DNA of 64,000 nt from Saccharum officinarum. Its lineage: Eukaryota; Streptophyta; Magnoliopsida; Poales; Poaceae. The position numbers and the translations under genes are program-made. This document shows positions 12,190 through 22,098 of this stretch, one piece after another; within the stretch, counting starts at the first letter, position 1, and the number at the start of each line of letters is the position of its first letter. A model generated the notes under the pieces. That model was not told where the DNA came from, did not search any database, and saw nothing but the letters and a program-made list of their open reading frames with translations. The stretch covers positions 8,152,746 through 8,216,745 of the forward strand of contig CM036160.1 of the NCBI GenBank assembly GCA_020631735.1. The letters are read 5' to 3'.

Positions 12190-13622
12190 GCAGACTTCTT
12201 GTCGGCCGCCCTTGGGTTGACCCCTCCTGGATATGGCGTTCGTTACTGGATGAGAGAGAGGTTCTTCAGCAGGGGCTGATTAGGCGAATTGGGTATGGTG
12301 AAACAACATTCATTTGGAGTATGGATTGACTGCCAATTGATAGCATGCGACCGCCAGTTCCTAGCTCAGCACCGCACCGTCCACAGCTTGTCGCCGAGTT
12401 GATTGACCACACTTTGGCAACCTGGGATATAGGGAAGCTGCATGAATTTTTTACGCATGCTGATAGGGAGACTATAATGTCTATACCTTTGTGCAATTGC
12501 CGACAACCTGACTTTTGGGTGTGGAATCATGACAGAAAGGGGATCTTCACGGTGCGTTCGGTCTACAGAATGTTAATCACAAGACGTGTTTTGATGGAGA
12601 ATGCCGGAAGGTCAAATAGGAGAGAGGTAGAGAAGGAGTGGTCCTCTTTGTGGTAGGTCCAGGTTCCTTCAAAGATAAGAGTTTTTCTTTGGCGCCTGGC
12701 TCAATACTCTTTGCCATCAACAGATGTCCTTCATCGTCGGAACATGGTGGACCACAACAGCTGTGTTCTGTGCGGTGCTTAGGACTCCTGGCGTCATGCT
12801 TTCCTTGAGTGCAATATGGCACGGTGTGTGTGGGCGCTTGAGCAGGAAGAGATTCTAAAACATTTGAGTGAGATGCACGAGGAAGACGCCAGGGCATGGG
12901 TGGCTGCTTTGATCAAATCAGTGCCCCATTGCGATCTCATTCAAGTGGTGGTGACGATGTGGGCTATTTGGTACGCAAGAAGGAAAGCAATACATGAGAA
13001 CATTTTTCAGAGTCCGCTATCGACACACAACTTTGTTAATATATAGCTATGTGTCTGATCTTCTAACGTCTAAGCCGCCTCGGGCAGTTAAGGCGTCAGT
13101 CCAGACTAGGCATCCAAAGTGGTTACCGCCTCTAGCAGGATGTACGAAAGTTAATGTTGATGCAGCAATCTCCAAGAGCTTGGGTAGGGCTTCCGTGGCG
13201 GCTGTTGCCCGTGATCAAGCGGGGATGTTCTTGGGAGCTTCAGGTGTGGTTCTTGAAGGTATTACTGATGCTGAAACAGATGAGGCGATTGCATACAGGG
13301 AAGGTTTAGCGCTGGCTTATGATCTCACGCTCCAATCCATCCGGTTAGCTTCAGACAGCGCTAATGTCATAAGAAGTCTTGAAGAAACGGGTATGGGCCC
13401 ATATGGCCAAGTTGTGAAGGAGGTGAAGGCTAGGGCTCGTGATCTTAATTTTGTTGATTTTGCTCATGAGAATAGAAGCTCAAATATTGATGCTCACAAC
13501 CTAGCTAGAAGCTTAATCTCTTTTGTACCAGGCAGGCATGTCTAGCTGCTTACTCCGCCTGAGGGCATTTGTAATTCGTATGACCATCTCAATTAATAAA
13601 GAGTGTGACGTTTCTAAAAAAA
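12190..13622 (+). mobile_element. LINE 3' end: zinc-binding region and RNase H, with poly-A
   Basis: This is the downstream part of a plant L1-type retrotransposon ORF2. Positions 12345-12900 encode the zf-RVT region: FWVWNHDRKGIFTVRSVYR, then VPSKIRVFLWRLAQYSLP and the Cys/His pair CVLCG...WRHAFLEC. Positions 13140-13530 encode an RVT_3-type RNase H: KVNVDAAISK, EAIAYREGLALAYDL, LASDSANVI and the end N..AHNLARS. In-frame TAGs sit at about 12653 (..SSLW*VQVPSK) and 12779 (LCGA*DSW), and the frame shifts near 12990. The polyadenylation word AATAAA at 13595-13600 is followed by a short A run at 13616-13622, as expected for a LINE tail. The reverse transcriptase core is missing, so the copy is 5'-truncated. 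No target duplication was identified. Confidence 0.85.
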
Positions 13623-13872
13623 CAGCCGTAGTGGCTGCACAACAGCCTAACAAAAAAAAGTAATGACGGAGTATTATACTGTACAGAACACAACTGGCAA
13701 AGGTAGCCGGTCTGTTTTGCCGTGTCGCAGGTGCACCCACAACGGGCAGCGCGTGTAAAACGACCAAGCCCCAGCCAACCAACCAACAAAGGCTAGCAAC
13801 CTCAGCGCAAATGTGAATACCAACCAATCCAAAACAGAGTAGGAGTAGTAGATTCCAGATTACTGTGTAAAA

Positions 13873-14046
13873 GGGTACGTAGCCTATTGGTTACAAGAGC
13901 TTCACTAACGTCTTAGGTCTTGGGTTCGACTCCGTCTAAGAGCGAATTTTTCAGTATTTAATGACGTTGAGCTTTCAGTTGCCGTCGACAGCGAGCCGCC
14001 TATGGTACTTTATCAATCTCAAGGATTTATCGGTGAAAATCCACCC
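13873..14046 (+). mobile_element. tRNA-derived SINE
   Basis: The left part looks like a tRNA-derived RNA polymerase III promoter: an A-box-like region TAGCCTATTGGTTAC near 13880 and a B box GGTTCGACTCC at about 13922-13932. After this come GAGCGAATTTTTCAG and a downstream body similar to the SINE at 39556-39819 read on the other strand (shared order: boxes, GAGCGAAT, TTTCAGT, CTCAAGGATTTATC). Ends are approximate. Confidence 0.65.
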
Positions 14047-14756
14047 CAACCCACTTAAAATTATATAATGTGTTGAGAAATGAGGACCAAAATAACTAGT
14101 ATAACGCGTGCTTTAGTTTTTTTTAGAGTGCGTTGTTTGAACCAACCAATGAAGAATTTCACAATGTTAACCAACCAATGAAGAATTTTACAACCTAGAG
14201 TTAATCCTACCAGCTAGTCTACGCTAAGGGCATGCACTTCCAAGCAATGCTATACTGGGATAATTTTCATATCATTTAATGTGCTACCTAGTAGGATATT
14301 TGTCAATGTAGCAACATCATTAAAAAAAGAAAAAGAGATAAGAACCACAAGAAACCAGTGTCATGGAAGAAACTATATCTTGCACAAATACAAAATAATT
14401 AAGGATTACATGAAATCCATTGGAATGGGCATCATAGATAACAAGACAGAATAAGAGACGGGAGTGGAAATTGATAGGGGGAGCTGAGTGAGGACAATGA
14501 TGATCTATAGTTTCTTAGGAGGTGCCTATATGACATGACATGTCAAACAAACTATCAAATAGTTTCTTCATATAGGACTTCCCTAGCTAATATATGAAAG
14601 ATATAAAGGTAAGCTCCCGAGCCTTCCCATCACGGTGTTGAGCCCACCAAAAAACTCTTGTCGTAAGTCACTAAGGCTCATCGGTCACCACTGATGTTTG
14701 TAGTGGTGGAAGAATAAATAAAAAAATTCAAGTACCACATAAATAGATTACATATA

Positions 14757-14977
14757 TACTTCCTCCGTCCCATAAACAATGTTGCAGTAGGATTTGTGAT
14801 GGTCAAACCTTTTGTATATCCAAATAAATTTATTATGAAAATATATTCAACGATTCGTACAATGTACTAATTATGCATCATACATATTAATATTTTCTTA
14901 TATATATTTGGTTAAAGTTGATAATGTTTGACTGCTCAGGATGTGAGAATGATATTTTCTATGGGCCAGAGGGAGTA
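14757..14977. mobile_element. Stowaway (Tc1/mariner) MITE, about 220 bp
   Basis: The left end TACTTCCTCCGTCCCATAA matches the reverse complement of the right end, TACTCCCTCTGGCCCATAG. This is the classic Stowaway inverted repeat CTCCCTCCGTCCC flanked by a TA duplication (14757-14758 and 14976-14977). The inside is AT-rich and non-coding. Confidence 0.85.
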
Positions 14978-15654
14978 GATGCATCCATCTTTATTTATTT
15001 GATTAAGTTCATTGGGCTTCATTAAGTAACCAAACAAAATACATAATAACTATTCTTCATTGTGTACTGTGTGTGGCCATACCCGTCCGCTCATGGCATG
15101 GCCCAGGTGCAAGGAGGTCGGCACCAGAGGAGCGCACGGCCTCGAGCTCGAGCCGATTTCAATGATGGACCAGATCGCCGCTCAGCGCCTGGCTCGATCG
15201 GCCTGCCCCTGTCCTCCGATCCCAAGAAAGTTCATTTGGGGACTCAGGGCCCACCCCCGTTTCTCTCTGTCACAAAAAAAGGAATTTGGATCTATGCCTC
15301 TCATTATCAAGAAAGAAACCTGGTCTGTGCCTGTGTGTATACATGGAACCTGCAATGCGGCGTGGACCGTGGAGTGGACCTGACATGGCCTAGCTATAAA
15401 GCAAATGAATGAAATCATTGACGGACTAGCTTTTTTTTTTAGCAATGAAATTATTGACTGACTAACAGAATGAAATCATAGTCGTAAATAAAGTTGAAAT
15501 TTCCCCGATCCTGCATGCACAGGATGCCTCTAGCTTTTGGTCCAGCCAGCCCAGCCTCACCGGCAACGAACTCATTCCGATCCGGCGAGCCTTTGGAGGA
15601 TCGCACTAATCATCTCTTCTTCTAAGATATATAAAGCAGAAGCGTAAAGCCTAA

Positions 15655-16096
15655 GACTAGCCACAGTAGATACTCTAAAACGATACTCTAAAGCTTTAGA
15701 GTATGAATATAGAGTAAAAACTACTGCACTGGGTACTCTAAAACGATACTCTATCCTTTCTCTCACTCTATATTTAGAGTGGTACAGTGCTTACTCTATA
15801 CTCTATAGTGGCAGACCCCACTAGGTAAACAAAAGAAAAAAATGATATAACTCATAAACAAAAAAATCCAAATTAAATTTCGATTGCACCATTAAAGTCG
15901 TCTCAATAAATCATTCAAAACTAGATCACACATGGATATATTTAGATAAAGTGACAAGTGGATCCCACAATGGATAGAGTGGATAGAGGATGATATAGAG
16001 GATGGATGGGTGCGGGAGAATTGAGTATAGAGGAGAGAATCTTGCTGATCAGGACATATAGAGGATGAATATAGAAGTCCATGAGTGCGGGTAGTC
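15655..16096. mobile_element. PIF/Harbinger-like non-autonomous element (442 bp)
   Basis: The ends GACTAGCCACAGTAG and (reverse complement of the right end) GACTACCCGCACTCA form a degenerate inverted repeat. Each side is flanked by TAA (15652-15654, 16097-16099), the 3-base duplication of this superfamily. The interior is rich in repeated words such as ACTCTAAAACGATACTCTA (15672 and 15732) and TATAGAGGATG. It is non-coding. The superfamily call rests mainly on the TAA flanks. Confidence 0.6.
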
Positions 16097-16429
16097 TAAG
16101 TAGTTAGCATTTTTTACTAGCTGGCTAGCTACCACACTCATCAGCTCTGGATAGGATAGGACTCAACTCCACCACTGCGCAATGACAATGAGCGCTCCAC
16201 AAGAGCTGCAATGGTTGGATATGACTCGAGAGTCCAGGTCGGTCTTCTCCGTCCAAACAACACTAACTAGTAACAACAACTGATTGATGTTGGGGTTAGG
16301 TGGCCAAGTGATGATTAGTGCTGGGGGTACTACAAAGTAAGTCGTGTCAATGTTTATTGTTTGCTAGTGGAAAGGCCAGCAGCATGGAAATGATCGAAAC
16401 CATAGGCCGGGGCGCACTGCATGCACTCG

Positions 16430-16630
16430 GTGTGAAAAGAATTTGTCTTTGATACGGTGCACATTGCGGTGGTGGGAGGATAAGTCAACAGTCATTTTAC
16501 ATTCTTAACATAGAGGCAGTAACAAAAGTGGAATAAAAAACTGTCAGGAGTAGCTAATCAAAAACCAAAATTGTCTAGGTTCAAGAAGCAAATAAGGGAA
16601 GCTTCAAGCTTGCATTGTGCAGCTCACGCT
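16430..16630. repeat. Direct repeat copy 1 (about 200 bp), partner at 32915-33105
   Basis: The words TGTGAAAAGAATTTGTCTTTG, GCACATTGCGGTGGTGGGAG, AAGTCAACAGTCATTTTACA, AGAGGCAGTAA and CAAAATTGTCTAGG occur in the same order and orientation at 32915-33105, just beyond the other side of the CACTA/Sirevirus stack. Its class is unknown. Confidence 0.85.
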
Positions 16631-17131
16631 CTACATATAGACGAACTTAATCTGATATCGGCCGGCATTTCACTCTATCAGCCGTATAGGAACCATAGAG
16701 TTGTATAGGAACCGGTAGTGACGGTATGGTACTGTTGATGCCAAAACACACCGTTTACACAGGCACGTCCACGTGGAGTTCACAAAAGCGGCGTGGCGTG
16801 CCTTGCAGCGCCTCTACGAACTTGGTTATTCTCATCAGTCCGTTTTGCACCCCGGCTTAGTTAATTTAGACAAACTTGGATATTCTCGTCAGTCCGTCCA
16901 ACCCTCGTCTAGGAGAGACTCCATCCGTGCGAATACACGCAGGAGTGCCCAAGGTTCTATAGAACAGTCATGCACCCCTACTTGCCAAACCCTCAGCGTG
17001 TGGTGAGGCCGGAAGTAGAGGCAAACCAGGGGCGCGACGACGACGTGTCCAGAATGGGACAGGTCCAGACACTCAATTACTAATCTTTTGTCAGTATAAA
17101 TCTCACTGTTCATAAATCACAGTGTACAAAC
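16631..17131. other. Intergenic stretch left of the CACTA element
   Basis: No recognisable gene. A short internal near-repeat is visible: CTTGGTTATTCTCATCAGTCCG (about 16820) and CTTGGATATTCTCGTCAGTCCG (about 16875), roughly 55 bases apart. Confidence 0.4.
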
Positions 17132-17205
17132 CACTAGTACTATAGAATAGACTTTCATTGCCAGCCCCATCACTGTCGGTTTCATCACTGCCGGTTTTTG
17201 GCTAA

Positions 17206-17435
17206 GGGCCTGTTTGGTTCGCCCTGTTAAACTTTAACAGGTGTTGACCATGGGGTTGATCATAGGGTGTTCGGATACTAATAATGAACTAATTAGGCTT
17301 AATAGATTCATCCCGTAAATTAATCTCAATATGTACAATTAGTTTTATAATTAGTCTATATTTAACACTCCATGCATGTGTCCAAACATTCGATTTGATA
17401 GGTGTTAAAAAAAACAAGGAGAACCAAACACCCCC
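17206..17435. mobile_element. Tourist-like MITE (230 bp) inside the CACTA element
   Basis: It starts GGGCCTGTTTGGTTC and ends GAACCAAACACCCCC, flanked on both sides by TAA (17203-17205, 17436-17438). The interior shares ACTAATTAGGCTTAATAGATTC, CGTAAATTA and CTCCATGCATG-like words with the copies at 44986-45214 and 45721-45950, which are 229 and 230 bp long. The TAA duplication suggests the PIF/Harbinger superfamily. Confidence 0.8.
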
Positions 17436-17698
17436 TAAAATCGGCAGTGATATTCGGGTCATCATTGCCAATTCATATCGTTGCGGGTTGTAGCCATGAA
17501 TCGGCAGTGTTATTGGGTCATCGCTGCCGGTTTATGGTTTGAACCGACAGTGATAGGCTGTACGAAAAATTTCATAAATTTTTCATATGATGCCCGATGA
17601 AAATAAACTTTATACCAAAGGGGTAGTAATTTTCGATATCTATAACTTTGTAGTTCAAAATATTTTGATTTGAGGTCGTTTAGATGTCTAAATATATA

Positions 17699-18064
17699 TC
17701 ACAAGATTTTATAGAGTTAATATCAAAGGAGTCCATATGCTTTAAAGTCACAAGTGAGTCTATAGTGGTACAAAAGGATCTCAGATGGAGAAACAACTAA
17801 AATAAAAGTTGTAGATCTCGAAAAATTATACAACTTTATAGTTCACAACTTTTTTTTTATTTAAAGTTGTTTCGATGCTGAGTTATTTATTTCACAAGAT
17901 TTTATAGAAGTGAATACTAAAGGAATCCATATACTTTATGGTCATGAGTGAGTGTGTAGTTGTAGTTAAGGATCTCAAATGGAGAAGCGGACAAAACAAA
18001 AGTTGTAGATCTCGAAAAGTTATATGACATTGTAGTTGACAACTTTTTTTTGTTTAAAATCGTC
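17699..18064. repeat. Tandem duplication, about 193-bp unit, in the CACTA interior
   Basis: Two imperfect copies start TCACAAGATTTTATAGA at 17699 and 17892. Each contains ATGGAGAA, AAAGTTGTAGATCTCGAAAA and ACTTTATAGTTCACAAC or similar. The last module (AAAACAAAAGTTGTAGATCT) appears again at about 31580 and, in part, 31700, on the far side of the Sirevirus. It therefore belongs to the CACTA interior. Confidence 0.85.
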
Positions 18065-18076
18065 TATCCAACAAAA

Positions 18077-18081
18077 AATAC
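18077..18081. other. Target-site duplication AATAC, left of Sirevirus
   Basis: AATAC stands directly before the TG of the 5' LTR and recurs at 31515-31519 directly after the CA of the 3' LTR. A 5-bp duplication is normal for LTR retrotransposons and shows that both ends belong to one insertion event. Confidence 0.93.
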
Positions 18082-18529
18082 TGAAAGCATCTAGGCCCCG
18101 AGGTTTGGTTTCAGCAATTGATGACAACGCTTTATTACCATGACTAACGTGTGTTTTGCAGAAACTTTGGTAAGTTAGGTCATGGAGGTTTTAACTGCTT
18201 TGGGCACCATGGTATTCATGCCCCTTGATGGAAATCGTTTCGGTTTTCAAAAGAGTGACGTCAAGATTAAGGACGGTTAGTTCCGGATGTCGAGGTGTTG
18301 AGATACATTTGGAATAATCGTTAGGATCTTCGTTTTTCTCTTTTGGCCGTACTATAAAGGGGGGCATGAGCGGGTAGCTTGACCTAGGCGAGTCCTACAT
18401 TTAGGTGTGGTGCACACTTGTTAAACTTGGCGCTAGGCAGCTCTAGAATAGCTCAAAGTTCAGTTGGAAGCAACTTGGTTCAAGTTGTGATGCGTTTCGG
18501 AGAGTTTCGGGTCGTTTTCCCATGACCGG

Positions 18530-18925
18530 ACGCGGTCCTCGGCATGACCGGACGCGTCCGGTCAGTACAGTTCCGCGGCTAGGGTTTCAGCTCTGACGAC
18601 CGGACGCGGTCCTCGCGAGGACCGGACGCGGTGGTCAGAAGTCGACACGTGTCACTTGAGGGAAACACCCGATCGGACGCGACCTGGGTGTGATCGGCGC
18701 GTCCGGTCACAGTCCAGTAAGGTCCAGAGACGACCGGACGCGTCCGATCATCACCGATCGGACGCGGTCGCGCGTCCGGTGCGAGTACAGTATGCTCCCT
18801 GCACGATCGGACGCGTCCGGTCGCCCCTGACCGGTGCGTCCGGTCACTCAGTTGTTTTTCGGATTTCGACCATTACGAGCGACCGGCGCGTCCGGTCAGT
18901 TCAACCGTCGCGTCCGGTCAGCCCG
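18530..18925. repeat. LTR cluster of CCGGACGC/GCGTCCGG repeats with palindromes
   Basis: Many copies of ACCGGACGC and its inverse GCGTCCGGT occur here, several joined into perfect palindromes such as GACCGGACGCGTCCGGTC (18546-18563). Variants with GATCGG replace GACCGG. The cluster sits just upstream of the LTR TATA box, in U3, the position of enhancers. Palindromic CCGGA-type repeats are a recognised hallmark of Sirevirus LTRs. The CpG density makes it a likely target of DNA methylation. Confidence 0.9.
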
Positions 18926-18971
18926 TGTTTTGCTGAGTCAGCGGGTAACGGTTCGTTTTGTCTGTGGGGTG

Positions 18972-18979
18972 TATAAATA
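18972..18979 (+). promoter_or_regulatory. TATA box of the 5' LTR
   Basis: TATAAATA preceded by GGGTG and followed by CATCCCC. It is the best TATA match in the LTR and lies directly after the CCGGAC cluster and an AACGGTTCGT word (18947-18956). An upstream ACTATAAAGG at about 18351-18360 is a weaker alternative. The 3' LTR has the same box at 30798-30805. Confidence 0.75.
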
Positions 18980-19690
18980 CATCCCCACCACCTCTTTTAG
19001 AGGTCTCTTGCTCATTTGATCAACTGAAAAACACCTTTGGAGTGCAAGGGAGTGCAAGAGCACTAGTGAGGATAGAGATTTGAGAATCAAAGCTTGAGAG
19101 TTCCTCACTAGCGATTAGAGAGTAGCAAGTGTGCATCCACCTTCTCATTTGGGCTCGTAGTGGTCAAGTGAGAGTTCTAGCTTGTTACTCTTGGTGATCG
19201 CCATCACCTAGACGGCGTGGTGGTGATTGGGAGTTCGGTGATCATCCGGCGGAGCTTGTGGATGACCCAACTCATCTTGTGAGCGGTTTTGGGTGATTCA
19301 CCGCGACGGAGTGTCGAAGAATCAACCCGTAGAGAGCACTTGATCCTTGCGCGGATCAAGGGGGAGCTACACCCTTGCGCGGGTGCTCCAACGAGGACTA
19401 GTGGGGAGTGGCGACTCTCCGATACCTCAGAAAAACATCGCCGTGTTCCTTGCCCCTTTACATTCAAGCATTTACATTCTCGTATTTACTTTCATTGCTT
19501 GTTTACATTCCTAGATTTGCCATGCTAGACTAGGATTGGAAACTAGGGTGCAAAACTTTGTATCGGTAGACTCTCTAGGAACAAAAGTAGACACTAGGGG
19601 TGAATTCCGGCTTGTAGGATTTAATTCTTGCATTTAATTTTTAGAAAAGCCCAATTCACCCCCCCTCTTGGGCATCTTGATCCTTTCAAT

Positions 19691-19702
19691 TGGTATCGGA
19701 GC
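19691..19702 (+). other. Primer-binding site (initiator tRNA-Met type)
   Basis: TGGTATCGGAGC starts two bases after the 5' LTR. It matches the usual plant copia site TGGTATCAGAGC, complementary to the 3' end of initiator methionine tRNA, with one difference (G for A). Confidence 0.9.
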
Positions 19703-19741
19703 CGTGTTGCTCCTTTTTTAGGCTTTACCGCCTAGAGCAAG

Positions 19742-22084
19742 ATGTCTAACGGGGAAGGACCACCTCCCACCTTTGAGGGGGATAATTTTCCATATTGGAA
19801 AATCCGCATGGAGGCGTATCTCGAAGCCATAGATGTTGGATGTCTTAGAGCCGCAACCCAAGGGCTTCCCGCTATCAAGGATCCCGCAAACCCCATTGGT
19901 GATGAGGAGAAGTACGACCGGTGGAATGCAAAGGCCAAAAATGCACTCTACCGGGGCTTAGGCAAAGATATCTTCAATCGTCTGCGTAATACAAAGAACG
20001 CTCATGAATTGTGGGAAAATCTTTGTGCTCTCCATGAGGGAACTAAGAGTGAGCGTGAGGAACGCTATCACATAGCTTTAAAGAAAATTAATTCTTTTGA
20101 GATGCTTCCCAAAGAAAGTGCTAATGACATGTACACTCGCTTGAATGTTCTTGTAGAGGACCTCAATGCTCTTGGGCTCACTAAAATGAGCCAATCGGAT
20201 GTTGCAAGGAAGATCTTGAGTGTGCTTCCCGTTGAGAAGTATGGTCACATTGTCACGGTGCTTCACCAAAGTGATCTTTCCACCGCAACACCGACTCAAG
20301 TATTAGGGAAAATCAATGCTCATGAGATGTACATGCATATCACTCCGGAAGAGGGCTCATCATCTTCCAAGAAGAGAGACTTGGCCTTCAAAGCTAGTCA
20401 TGACAAGAAGAAGAAGGGCCAAGCCATGATGGTGCAAGAAAGCTCAAGTGAAAGTGATGTTGATGATGAATCACTTGCACTCATGGTGAGAAAGACCACC
20501 AAGATGCTAAAGAAGCTCAACAAGAGTGGCATCAAGTTCGATGGCAAGAAGAAGAAATTCTTCACAAGTAGCAAGAGAAAGCCAATCTCGGAGATGGATT
20601 GCTACAATTGTGGTGAACTTGGCCACCTAGCTCATCAATGCCCTAGACCACCAAAAGACAAGTACAAGAACAAGAACAAGGGCAAGAAAAATGATTCAAG
20701 TGATGAAGAAGAAGAGAAGAAGAAGAACAAGCCATACAAGAAGAAGGATGGCAAGAAGGAGTTCCACAAGAAGAAGAAGGGAGGAAAGGCATACATTGTT
20801 GGTGATTGGCTCACCGACATTGAATCATCTTGTGAGTCCTCCGAAGATGAGAGCGATGATGAGAAAGAGAAGGTTGCCGCATTTGTGATGGGGCCATCAT
20901 CTTCACCGATATCTTCATCACCACCTTCACCGCCTCCTTCACCATCATCGTCCACTACTCACCTATGCCTTATGGCCAAGGGTGAACGAAAGGTACAAAA
21001 CCATGATAGTGATGATAATGATGATAGTGATAGTGATGATGAATATGACGCACCTTCTTATGATGAACTTGTAAAATTGCTAAACAAATACACTAAAATC
21101 ATAAGAAGGACTAGAAATGAAAATGATGATCTTCAAAATGAAAATGAATCACTCTCATCCAAGCTTGAAAATATTCAAAAGACTAGTGGTGAGCTTAGAG
21201 TTCAAAATGAAGTGATGTCTTCCACTCTCAAGGAGCTCAAAACCTCTTATAAAGAGCTTAAAGATCAACATGATAAACTTGAGAAGAAGCATGATGAGCT
21301 CATCACTAGACATAATTCTCTAAAGGACAAATACACCACATTAAAAATTGACTATGATAGTCTTGTGGTTGCTAATGAACTTGCTCTTGAGACACATGAT
21401 GCTACTAACTATGTTGTTAAGTGTGATATAGCTACATCATGTGATGATTTGATCATTGAAAGCATTGAGCAAGGTTCTAGTAGCAAAGGCAAGAGTGTGG
21501 TTGAGTCAAGCAACTATGATGATTATGCCAAGATCAAGTGTGAGAATGAGAAGCTTGCAAATGAGAACAAGAAGCTAAAAGGTTTGATGGCTCTTGAGAA
21601 GCAACCAACAAATGAGTCACTCATTGAAGAAAACAAAAAGCTCAAGCAAGAAAAAGAGCATCTCAAGACCGGCCTAAGCAAGTTCACAAGAGGCCAACAT
21701 TTGCAAAGTGAGCTCCTCATGAACACCGTAATGAAGATGGATAGAAGTGGTATTGGGTACTTGGCAAATCAAGAGAAGAAAGCAAAAGCTCAACAACAAC
21801 AAAGCAAGTCAAAGCCCAAGCCAAAGAGATGTGTTGAGTGTGGTCAAGAAGGTCACTTTGCTCATGAATGCAAAACTCCACCACCACAACCCTTGCCCAA
21901 GCATGCTAGACCTTTCGCCTTCAATGCTCATTATATGCTAAGAAAAGATTCAAATGGAAAGATGAAAGTCATGTTTTTGGGTCCCCCAAACAAGAATAGG
22001 CCAAAGAAAATATGGGTTGCCAAGTCACTAGTGGAGAAAGTCAAGGGCCCCTCTCAAGTTTGGGTCCCTAAACAAAAAGCTTGA
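19742..22084 (+). CDS. gag: Sirevirus Gag (780 aa)
   Basis: This encodes the structural protein that packages the RNA into virus-like particles. The ATG at 19742 is the first after the primer-binding site. Residues 1-210 hold the copia gag region (start MSNGEGPPPTFEGDNFPYW, then NRLRNTKNAHELWENL). A lysine- and aspartate-rich low-complexity segment follows. The first zinc knuckle CX2CX4HX4C is at residues 287-300 (CYNCGELGHLAHQC). A long acidic and serine-rich part and a coiled coil of Glu/Lys/Leu heptads occupy about residues 455-545 and 600-660. A second knuckle is at 697-710 (CVECGQEGHFAHEC). The protein is much longer than common copia gags, as is usual for Sireviruses. It ends in TGA at 22082-22084, and pol continues in another frame, so pol is not made by simple read-through of this stop. 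The frame is intact. Confidence 0.95.
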   Translation: MSNGEGPPPTFEGDNFPYWKIRMEAYLEAIDVGCLRAATQGLPAIKDPANPIGDEEKYDRWNAKAKNALYRGLGKDIFNRLRNTKNAHELWENLCALHEGTKSEREERYHIALKKINSFEMLPKESANDMYTRLNVLVEDLNALGLTKMSQSDVARKILSVLPVEKYGHIVTVLHQSDLSTATPTQVLGKINAHEMYMHITPEEGSSSSKKRDLAFKASHDKKKKGQAMMVQESSSESDVDDESLALMVRKTTKMLKKLNKSGIKFDGKKKKFFTSSKRKPISEMDCYNCGELGHLAHQCPRPPKDKYKNKNKGKKNDSSDEEEEKKKNKPYKKKDGKKEFHKKKKGGKAYIVGDWLTDIESSCESSEDESDDEKEKVAAFVMGPSSSPISSSPPSPPPSPSSSTTHLCLMAKGERKVQNHDSDDNDDSDSDDEYDAPSYDELVKLLNKYTKIIRRTRNENDDLQNENESLSSKLENIQKTSGELRVQNEVMSSTLKELKTSYKELKDQHDKLEKKHDELITRHNSLKDKYTTLKIDYDSLVVANELALETHDATNYVVKCDIATSCDDLIIESIEQGSSSKGKSVVESSNYDDYAKIKCENEKLANENKKLKGLMALEKQPTNESLIEENKKLKQEKEHLKTGLSKFTRGQHLQSELLMNTVMKMDRSGIGYLANQEKKAKAQQQQSKSKPKPKRCVECGQEGHFAHECKTPPPQPLPKHARPFAFNAHYMLRKDSNGKMKVMFLGPPNKNRPKKIWVAKSLVEKVKGPSQVWVPKQKA

Positions 22085-22098
22085 TCTCTTGTGTGTAG
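22085..22098 (+). promoter_or_regulatory. Possible splice acceptor between gag and pol
   Basis: A pyrimidine-rich run ends in GTGTGTAG directly before the first pol codon. A YAG|G junction here would remove the TAG barrier from the pol message. No donor was assigned, so this is an inference from sequence only; a programmed frameshift upstream cannot account for the TAG that closes the pol frame unless it happens within these bases. Confidence 0.35.

Larger units (their letters stand above)
18082..19688 (+). repeat. 5' LTR of Sirevirus (1607 bp)
   Basis: It starts TGAAAGCATCTAGG and ends TTGATCCTTTCA. It is matched nearly base for base by the 3' LTR 11826 bases downstream. It contains a cluster of CCGGAC-type repeats (18530-18925), then a TATA box, so transcription should start near 19000. 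Two apparent open frames inside it (18656-18976 and 18834-19019) recur in the 3' LTR simply because the LTRs are copies. Confidence 0.97.

Noticed and set aside
13915..13940. tRNA-like B box suggesting a tRNA gene
   Set aside because: No cloverleaf or anticodon arm can be built; it is the promoter of a SINE.
18656..19019. Open frames of 106 and 61 codons, repeated at 30482-30845
   Set aside because: They recur only because the two LTRs are copies; the Arg/Ser/Pro-rich reading comes from CCGGAC repeats.
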